From Monocercomonoides exilis (lineage: Eukaryota > Preaxostyla > Oxymonadida > Polymastigidae): DNA of 64,000 nucleotides. The translations under genes and the position numbers were made by a program. The DNA lies in the NCBI GenBank assembly GCA_001643675.2, contig LSRY02000019.1, forward strand, positions 434,001 to 498,000. Reading direction: 5' to 3'. Numbering within the stretch: position 1 is the first letter of the stretch; each line of letters starts with the position of its first letter. Below, one piece after another: positions 59,501 through 64,000 of this stretch. The notes below the pieces were generated by a model. It ran no database searches and was not told the DNA's origin. It saw only the letters and a list, made by a program, of their open reading frames with translations.

Positions 59501-61600
59501 TATCTCACAGTTTGTAATCTTTAATTCGCCAAAAATTATCTCGAATATAGAGCATTCCATTTGCATAACTCCCTCATTTTTCCACTCTATCCCACACTTC
59601 TCTAACATGCATGCTCCTTCGTTCTGCTCAATTCTTAACACTCGTGACTTTGGACTAGCATTCTCACCCAGAATAATATTCATATTGCTCATCGTCATCT
59701 CGCCTATTGTTATTTCAATCAAACTTGTACAGTCCAATGCTATGCTTTCCATTTCACATCTACCGCCTGAACTATGACTCTCACCTTTAACTGTAACAGT
59801 CATGCTTCCAATATTTACACATCTCTCAATACTCTTCTCCTTAACAATAATAGTGTTTGTTTCAGTTCGACAAGGATTTCCGAGTGTAATTGTGAAACCA
59901 ATTGTCTGACATTTTAAATTTTCTGATCCGCATGTCCATTTATTTTCTCCTATTACACCATCAACAAAAAATTCTTCCCAAAATCCATTCACCCAATTGT
60001 CTCTTATTCCAGAGCCTTCAATATAAATCAAGGATGTGATCTTTTCAGTCAGAGATCGACACCATTTCACATTCTCTTCCTTAACAAGCTTTGATTGAAC
60101 ATTTGCAATGAATATATCCTGTCCCTCTTGTTCTTCGGCTTTGTTGTTTTTAAAATAACAAAAAAGCAGAGCTTTTATTGATAAAGCAGCATTTTCTATG
60201 TATGATTGAGAAGTATAAGATAAACCTCCTCCTGGAAGATTTGATGTTGAACAAGAATCAAATAAACAATCACTAATATTTACTGTTGCATCAAATCCTA
60301 TCATTAGCCCTCCTCCTCCTCCAGTTGGTGTCAGTCCCATCGTCGAACATTCTCTGAACACAATTTCTGAAATGAAATCTTTTGTTGTTAACGATCTAAT
60401 ATGCATTCCTCCACCTCCAAAATAATCTTTGCATTTAACAAACACGCATCTTTGATAAGTGTGGGTTGATCCCTCATGCGTTAATAAACCTCCGCCCCAC
60501 CCATTTAATCCTGTACAATTCTCGAAATATGAATCCAATACCTCATGAATACCCCTGTTATTCAAACGAATCCCTCCTCCATGAACATTGGCTGTGCCAT
60601 TCACAAATGAACAGTTTTGAATAAGGCAGTCACCTTCTCCATTGTAGTTAATGCATCCTCCTTGTGTTGCTGAAAGATTTGTGAATGAATTCCAATCAAA
60701 TACACAACTTGTTCCATTTATTTGTTGAGAAGAGTTTACTGGATTTAAGTAATGTGGAACAGATGTTCTTGAATTGTCAAATGAAGAGTTAAACACTTTG
60801 AAACTGCCATATTGTGTATCAAGTCCTCCAATAATTGCGCTGTTCAATGGATTATCCACTCGATAAAAAATGCAATTATTTATTTTTGTTGTTCCTTTCG
60901 TTTCAAAATGAAAGTAGGTTTTTTCTCTTTCATTCCGAATTCTGTTTAAACAAAAACTGATATTTATAAAGTCACAATTCTCTATCACAACAGAGCCCCA
61001 GGTGCTGCATCCGGTAAATGGTTTTCTTCCTTCCAACTCCAGTAATGAAAAACACGAGCTGAATATTCCCATTCCCCATTCTTCGGATCCATCTTCTAAT
61101 AGATATTTATTATTACATAAGAGGTTCTTGCTTTTTGCAAATGAAATATTTTTCAACTCAATATAGCTTTCTTTTGCATAAAATAATCCATTTCCTATTT
61201 CCTCATTTCGACAATTGCTTTCTCCTTTGATTTCGCACCGTTCAACAATAATCACAGAATTATTTGTTAGCTTCGCTGCATGATTGTTGAGAATTGATAA
61301 AAATGAAAGTTGTTTGGTGTTTAAAGATGAGTTTCTCAAAATCATGATTGTACTAATTGCGCTATTCGTTTTGAATGCATTTTGCTCTCTTGATTTCTCG
61401 TAATCGTGACAATAAAGAAATCTGTTACTATCGTTCATTTCTTTTCCTTGTATTATCTTTCGCTTATCTTCGATCGATGATTTGTTTCTCTCAATGAAAT
61501 AAGTGTAAATACTTTCTGATTCATTAATTTGCTCAACATTGGAAAATACTTCCTTTAGAAATAGAATGATTAATAACTTAAGAATTGAAGTTTGTAACAT
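53519..61600 (-). CDS. Giant beta-helix receptor with degenerate kinase domain
   Basis: Single-exon gene of 2693 residues. A signal peptide (MLQTSILKLLIILFLKEVFS) precedes a huge ectodomain. After a first beta-helix block (GGCINYNG, GGGIRLNN, GGGLLTHE, GGGGMHIR, GGGLMIGF), four modules open with Cys motifs near residues 563 (LKCQTIGFTITLGNPC), 913 (CGYKWFSC), 1290 (CGYLIVPC) and 1703 (CGSEKTPC); several end in a motif like AWVGRDVFVKC. One membrane span (LLVVIIMAFVLLVILIIAVI, about 2243-2268) is followed by a basic stop-transfer and a kinase-like domain: SPHIVLFSEHMVICIA at the catalytic-loop position, LRWKAPELM for APE, then VSFSIGMMLWECLTLEIPFG and a GERPDL block, as in tyrosine kinase-like (TKL) kinases. 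The glycine loop, HRD Asp and DFG are not recognisable, so it is probably a pseudokinase. It likely binds a surface ligand and signals through partners. Confidence 0.85.
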   Translation of the reverse strand: MLQTSILKLLIILFLKEVFSNVEQINESESIYTYFIERNKSSIEDKRKIIQGKEMNDSNRFLYCHDYEKSREQNAFKTNSAISTIMILRNSSLNTKQLSFLSILNNHAAKLTNNSVIIVERCEIKGESNCRNEEIGNGLFYAKESYIELKNISFAKSKNLLCNNKYLLEDGSEEWGMGIFSSCFSLLELEGRKPFTGCSTWGSVVIENCDFINISFCLNRIRNEREKTYFHFETKGTTKINNCIFYRVDNPLNSAIIGGLDTQYGSFKVFNSSFDNSRTSVPHYLNPVNSSQQINGTSCVFDWNSFTNLSATQGGCINYNGEGDCLIQNCSFVNGTANVHGGGIRLNNRGIHEVLDSYFENCTGLNGWGGGLLTHEGSTHTYQRCVFVKCKDYFGGGGMHIRSLTTKDFISEIVFRECSTMGLTPTGGGGGLMIGFDATVNISDCLFDSCSTSNLPGGGLSYTSQSYIENAALSIKALLFCYFKNNKAEEQEGQDIFIANVQSKLVKEENVKWCRSLTEKITSLIYIEGSGIRDNWVNGFWEEFFVDGVIGENKWTCGSENLKCQTIGFTITLGNPCRTETNTIIVKEKSIERCVNIGSMTVTVKGESHSSGGRCEMESIALDCTSLIEITIGEMTMSNMNIILGENASPKSRVLRIEQNEGACMLEKCGIEWKNEGVMQMECSIFEIIFGELKITNCEIRGVIMSGVPLIGNEISKIVVNGCVFDGIERDRGSGCVLESEIGAGEELRINNETFSGCICREGDGGGMSLHMSGDGKMIMGKDGSIGMRGCVAGGIQGGERKRVGGGLFIKVEEESVDIEMEDIAFGNDNEAWTGKDMFMRCTGIVELGNVVGKETMKFVMWEAEPTDVSLLSGVEENPEEEQGEVVIPLYVYGKEMSESVHVDAENGVDHKLCGYKWFSCLTINFATENRIDEKINVLQIVHNTTIVKELSIPLTGCKIEGMERHAKRMQVNDEETLTCSGFISCIGETEMRDVEIVLPRKMQNGREVFIRSKKSLLVEECWYKFRNGGEGLKEEDEKWIKMSLIEVCGGDLIIIKCIFEDKGWFEKGSAIQINDGRTVSMDDCVINGFNRVNGDGGLMKVGKIDDEGRIEGVGSHIRFTNCTIRSSCSGRGECREVVAGGGIAIWVNGEGGEERILVLEKCEFIEWDENAEIAANDEGSIKGIGGGVFVDFGDTIEGLRVVELSTSGWEGWKGKKIFMCGERLDSAFARKDLEWELNDNELEDMEVANGFERETTGDRYVIPLIIYWWNNMSGTGYVDGTKGEDFSLCGYLIVPCRNLDKIIDVWAAPSEPSKINEVIILSEVSIEKQILLLSNDALPRLDIIGNEGAKEKKEGLKMGRGEWRFGEPAISCGIMLSFGDLEVRIEPECAICSSFVCLMSKESMLRLENCLLEILTNEEEIWSLLVIDALHGRLEMENCTVKNSCLGRGFAAMGSEQSCAVMKGVLFSNVSTSMKSILSIEQGTIEQEENAKGVKTNKDETDEKELSNVMIESSNFSEVNRKEKGPVVMEVKEFAEVDFVMKLCGFRSCKCEESEEGGGIGLRAKCLNSHVSFQECMFAECMCSWQNGRGGGMMINCDNKERIGSLRDMGESLPFQMDMCRFSGNDAWVGRDVFVKCASFDKQINETTFVLDFMQPSLEASNSMMGTDDVHTDVDILPWIKHYLATLIFVNEMSIDSKNCGSEKTPCKSIYYGVSHIKQGFIRNLLINQSASLGAETLISNLEIRSVCTDEASIQLNSNIARTGNRSSVISFSGECNVENITFMFSEGFESEHEDVIKQMDGRLIFEFCKFTSNQLSSIEANTSPEGIINCILLEVSNGILEMRETKINNLKTMKELIKVGDGSIYKISHTDFYKLCCGSDMVMIEKSAEIEVIQTNVKNVSMKKGSVFAKSCLAGSENKYYRIKNIEEDETNEFCLSQCIFEGIISDKTTGSCIMLAGCERGVKLTNCSFSKCSSSEEMGIEIDVSWCPNVRLELCKFDGNDCESERIATQLFEICEWNGSIISFKDSTCEITDTTIANSSDGGLTIRKGKVKIGQGIFMNNTPKFTKYLSIRRNILCHESGVVSLDSLKGGDGVKENSSLWILDKGCELKGIAVERASHLFIPVLEGIEIKEVGEEMEVVFKGKLLLPCNLSFMVVKQIGDEKLIEKYEFDESGYVSETEVEGRVKRETISEAGEEAEVRVAILFGDTNKPSSTEGYILKNRSEPKTNGGERIVEGGKEGKLYWLLVVIIMAFVLLVILIIAVIFIVRWKKQKRRTEELEVIVEDNIKKDPKVFEMVTMEMLPEEQWRRAEREAEKKNDERMKKRIYDTNMQHSESSEHLLSESGSTEYILGRDSDKIPQWMLEKVDEEEEIRKQTPSPSISSTCSTDSDSTFVRGEDFCPTTSSMSNLVDAMACSSPHEKLIVDLRDSLFMLLHGRNEKKEMAISTLQERELTAAQILFWVANVALHSFDEMENPLSSLENLSPHIVLFSEHMVICIAMHSDCSSSDSDTSSISSSTVVTSTSDCSTVNRNGKDSPQPSSAFEDEDDNRKECLRWKAPELMINTKMGATKESVSFSIGMMLWECLTLEIPFGEYEAVVAGQKIVNGERPDLIKVCESRLKGIIVNSVNTQMQDRISLPRMKREFINAFPSNTIMFTVSDAICIASESEEIRNESCYNEYTKVGNDTTES

Positions 61601-61867
61601 TCTTCAGTAAAATATCAGTATGGGGTACAATATTGATTCGTAAACAACTTTAAATTTTTCGATCACGAGATTAAAATGCAATTAATATGTAGTGACGTTC
61701 AATTTCTATTACAAAATATTGTAGTATCAATCGTTGATCAAACAAATATATTATTAAATGAAGCAATATTTAAAAATAAAAAAAAATGAAAATAATCAAA
61801 AAAAATTATTTGTGGTTAAAAATTATCTGAGATAATTGAAAAATTTTCCTCAAAAAGATATAAAAGA
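61601..61867. promoter_or_regulatory. 5' flank of the receptor gene
   Basis: AT-rich sequence upstream of the receptor start codon, up to the start of the inverted repeats. The promoter is expected here; no motif was recognised. Confidence 0.35.
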
Positions 61868-62640
61868 TCGCATTGATAGAACGCAGTGAGCAGGATTTGC
61901 TCCGAAATAATGAGTTTGATCTTAAATTATGGGTGGTTTGAGTGAAAAACTTCGCCCTCCCAAATGACGTGGAAAAAAGGGCGAGATGAAAAAACAAAAC
62001 AATAGCATTAAAATTTAATAATAATAAAATAAAATAATGCATTGTCCGCTTCACTTCACCACCAACTTCGCCTTTTCGCCTTGGTCACGAAGACCAGAGG
62101 GCAGGGGGCATTGCCCCTCGGAGCTTTCTCCTGCAGTCAGTGCAGGGATCCGGTGAGGCGAGTATTCTGGTCGGAGCAGAAAGAAAAACCACTCTCGCTT
62201 CCGCGAGGCGTGGAAAAGAAAACTGCGTGTATTATGCTCTGCCTCCCACTCTTCTGCTGCATCAGCAGAGCAACCCCAATCATCACACACTGCATATTAA
62301 ATATTCAATTCTTCTCTGTAAAAACAATAATAGTCTTGTAAAGGAGTAGGATCATGCTTGAACTTTTTATTTATTTCCACGTTTCTCAAAAAAGGTTCTT
62401 GGTGCACATTAATATCTTCGGGCGGTTGATCTCTTCCTCTATCCTTTTATATCTCGCCCTTTTTCTCGTCATATTCCTCCAAATATGTTTCTCTCTTACG
62501 CACCCAGCCGCATGAGTCTCTCCATCCGCGTTAGTATTATTTCGGAGCAAATCCTGCTCACTGCGTTCTATCAATTCGCAATAGAGCGAATATACGAACG
62601 CAAGGAGCAGGTTTGCTCCTCAATAATGAGTTTTGAAATC
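61868..62640. repeat. Inverted repeats with hairpin sites next to the recombinase
   Basis: A 40-bp sequence at 61872-61911 is repeated exactly, inverted, at 62536-62575. A second block pairs in the same nested order (61964-61987 with 62451-62472), so the arms are about 120-140 bp. A third, diverged copy of the core lies at 62596-62635. The core is itself a small hairpin: GAGC...GCTC in the first two copies and GGAGCAGGTTTGCTCC in the third. The loop region 62040-62250 is G+C-rich compared with its surroundings and holds the short palindrome GGGGCATTGCCCC. These look like terminal or recombination sequences of the adjacent tyrosine recombinase element. Confidence 0.65.
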
Positions 62641-62741
62641 CCTCGTTCTCTTCTCTCCTCTGATCTTAAACCCTCCTGCCTAGCACCTTGTCGTGCGGCG
62701 GATGAACAGAGGGACTGCGGATGAAGGTGCGGCCTCTATCC

Positions 62742-64000
62742 CTACTCCCTCCCCCTCTTGCTCTGTTTTCGGGGGGTTCTCGATCGGGTCTTCTGTACCT
62801 GAGCGGGCATGACAATTTGTCCTATGCTTCTCTCTCCGCGTTTCCTCCGATCGGTCTCGAGTTTCTTCTGCAAGGCAGGTTGTCTGCCCTCCGCCAGCTC
62901 CATGATGCTGCGGGGAATTATGGAAGGTGTCTCATCACCCCTGGTGGGTTGTGTTATATCGTCCTCATGATGCGAACTCTTCTCTCGAGTCGACCCTCGT
63001 CTCTTCAAATTCTTTCTCTCGCTCGTCTCCGCTTCTCCCCCGGATTGTGATGTTTCTTCCGGATACTCCTTTGTTTCAGATTCTGTATTCTCATTTGAAA
63101 TCTCTTTTCCTTTGCTGTCCTTCTCAGACTTTCCTCCCTTCTCTGCCAGGGGTACTGGGCCACCTATTGTCTCCAGGATCCATCTCGTGTCCTGAACTGG
63201 TAACACGGTGTAATACTCCTGGGCTGCTCTAGAGCCTGGCGCCCATCTCGCGTACGCATTGATTGCTTTCCAATCTGCATCTTGTTGTCTTGCTAAGTGT
63301 GTTATCACAGCGTGTCTTATCGAGTACGCGGTAAATGTGTCGTGTATTCCGTTCTCTCTCAGGACAGCCACTAATTCTTCTTTGATCCTCTGCAAGTTTG
63401 CAGGTTGCCTCCCCCTGAGATCGAACCACACATGTTCGTCTCTAAAGGTTGTCTTTATATAATCCATCCAGCGTTGGAGCGCTACAACCGCATCGATACG
63501 TGGGTTCGGATGCTTATTTATAATAACCTTAACAGTCTCTCCCCCTGATGTTTTCGTTCGTCCTTGTGTCTGGACTAAATCCTCTTTAAGTATCGTTGTC
63601 CCTCTTCTCATCCTCTCCAGCTCTGCTGGTCTTAACGCACCAAATATCATAGTTAAAATTAGAGCCCTCCTTTGGAGGGTCTGTGGGTCTTTCATATCGT
63701 GAGTGGCCTCAGCCCATTTCGTGATGATTGTCAAGTCCCACATCGATTTGTATCGTTTGCCTCTTCTTGGTTTCTCCCCCACATAGGTCTTTAGAAATGT
63801 CTCTATGTCTTTCACGTCAACCTTAGTCTCTCTGAAGAGGTTAATAGAATCCAGCACCTTCCGTACTGTCTGATTTATCACTCCACTTGAGAGGTTTGTA
63901 TTCGCAAGTGTTTCGATGAACTCTGCCATAATCCATTTAGCATCTTTCGTTGTGAGGGGGTCAGTGTCATCCATGCTCTCCTTATCAAGGAATTGTTTGA
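62742..64000 (-). CDS. Tyrosine recombinase, 5' end beyond window
   Basis: The first ATG in the window is at 63974 (410 codons), but the frame stays open to 64000, so the start may lie outside. An N-terminal helical core-binding region (KTYVGEKPRRGKRYKSMWDL) precedes the catalytic domain. Readable motifs are the first Arg in FGALRPAELERM, a beta-hairpin Lys (QGRTKTSGG), AYSIRHAVITHLARQ, and the nucleophile region ARWAPGSRAAQEYYTV. In the H-x-x-R motif the first position is Tyr (Y-S-I-R-H). The C-terminal third is charged and low-complexity (KKGRE-like basic end). The YR domain suits a DIRS-type retroelement or a Crypton; no reverse transcriptase is visible because the upstream part is outside. 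The higher G+C than in the neighbouring spacers suggests a separate origin. Confidence 0.8.
   Translation of the reverse strand, partial: KQFLDKESMDDTDPLTTKDAKWIMAEFIETLANTNLSSGVINQTVRKVLDSINLFRETKVDVKDIETFLKTYVGEKPRRGKRYKSMWDLTIITKWAEATHDMKDPQTLQRRALILTMIFGALRPAELERMRRGTTILKEDLVQTQGRTKTSGGETVKVIINKHPNPRIDAVVALQRWMDYIKTTFRDEHVWFDLRGRQPANLQRIKEELVAVLRENGIHDTFTAYSIRHAVITHLARQQDADWKAINAYARWAPGSRAAQEYYTVLPVQDTRWILETIGGPVPLAEKGGKSEKDSKGKEISNENTESETKEYPEETSQSGGEAETSERKNLKRRGSTREKSSHHEDDITQPTRGDETPSIIPRSIMELAEGRQPALQKKLETDRRKRGERSIGQIVMPAQVQKTRSRTPRKQSKRGRE

Noticed and set aside
54522-59777. Plus-strand ORFs of 420 and 361 codons
   Set aside because: They are antisense to the continuous 2693-codon receptor gene and show no domain.
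62051-62290. 79-codon minus-strand ORF in the G+C-rich loop
   Set aside because: No family or codon pattern supports it; the region is better explained as repeat or element-end sequence.
1-64000. Streblomastix-type code with TAA/TAG as Gln
   Set aside because: TAA and TAG end RPAP1, HDAC, importin alpha and the recombinase at sensible places and are absent from conserved regions.
1-64000. tRNA, rRNA, CRISPR arrays or bacterial operons
   Set aside because: I found no cloverleaf-like sequence, no rRNA core motif and no spaced direct-repeat array; the gene structure is eukaryotic.

Overview
The window looks like nuclear DNA of an intron-bearing protist with very AT-rich spacers and Ser-, Glu- and Lys-rich proteins. 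Large right-handed beta-helix surface proteins with GGG[I/A/L/M] rungs, short introns that mostly start GTTTG or GTATG, and a divergent but complete set of eukaryotic nuclear genes point to an oxymonad-like metamonad (Monocercomonoides or Blattamonas type). That placement is inference (about 0.6). TAA, TAG and TGA all serve as stops at the ends of recognisable genes, so this is not the reassigned code reported for Streblomastix. Gene models here were built by hand from splice signals and reading frame, about 25 introns in all.

Layout. 0.3-2.1 kb: a beta-helix membrane protein (-). 2.2-5.8 kb: a 3.5-kb element with 15-bp terminal inverted repeats and an 8-bp target duplication (hAT-like) that encloses a three-exon gene but no visible transposase. 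6-12 kb: two copies of one foldback repeat family and long stretches of decayed coding sequence. 12-15.2 kb: a HEAT-like solenoid protein (-). 15.6-18.2 kb: a DDE (PIF/Harbinger or IS5-like) transposon with an intron-containing transposase. 18.4-26.1 kb: a compact block of housekeeping genes: class I histone deacetylase (-), importin alpha (+), Mediator subunit MED10 (-) and an atypical Rab/Ras-like GTPase (+). 26.2-34.6 kb: repeat-rich, with diverged inverted arms around a dead beta-helix gene, three further foldbacks, one of them carrying a nested Tc1/mariner-like MITE, and relics. 34.6-53 kb: RPAP1 (-), a 2771-residue coiled-coil protein (-) and katanin p80 (+). 53.5-61.6 kb: a 2693-residue beta-helix receptor with one membrane span and a degenerate kinase domain (-). 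61.9-64 kb: inverted repeats and a tyrosine recombinase gene (-) that is open to the window edge.

Several housekeeping genes act in Pol II transcription and nuclear traffic (HDAC, MED10, RPAP1, importin alpha); there is no reason to think they form an operon. HDAC and importin alpha start codons are only 45 bp apart on opposite strands, so they must share promoter DNA. The strongest candidates for unusual biology are the receptor pseudokinase, the GTPase with altered switch motifs, the gene enclosed by hAT-like ends, the nested MITE in a foldback, and the recombinase with nearby repeated hairpin sites.
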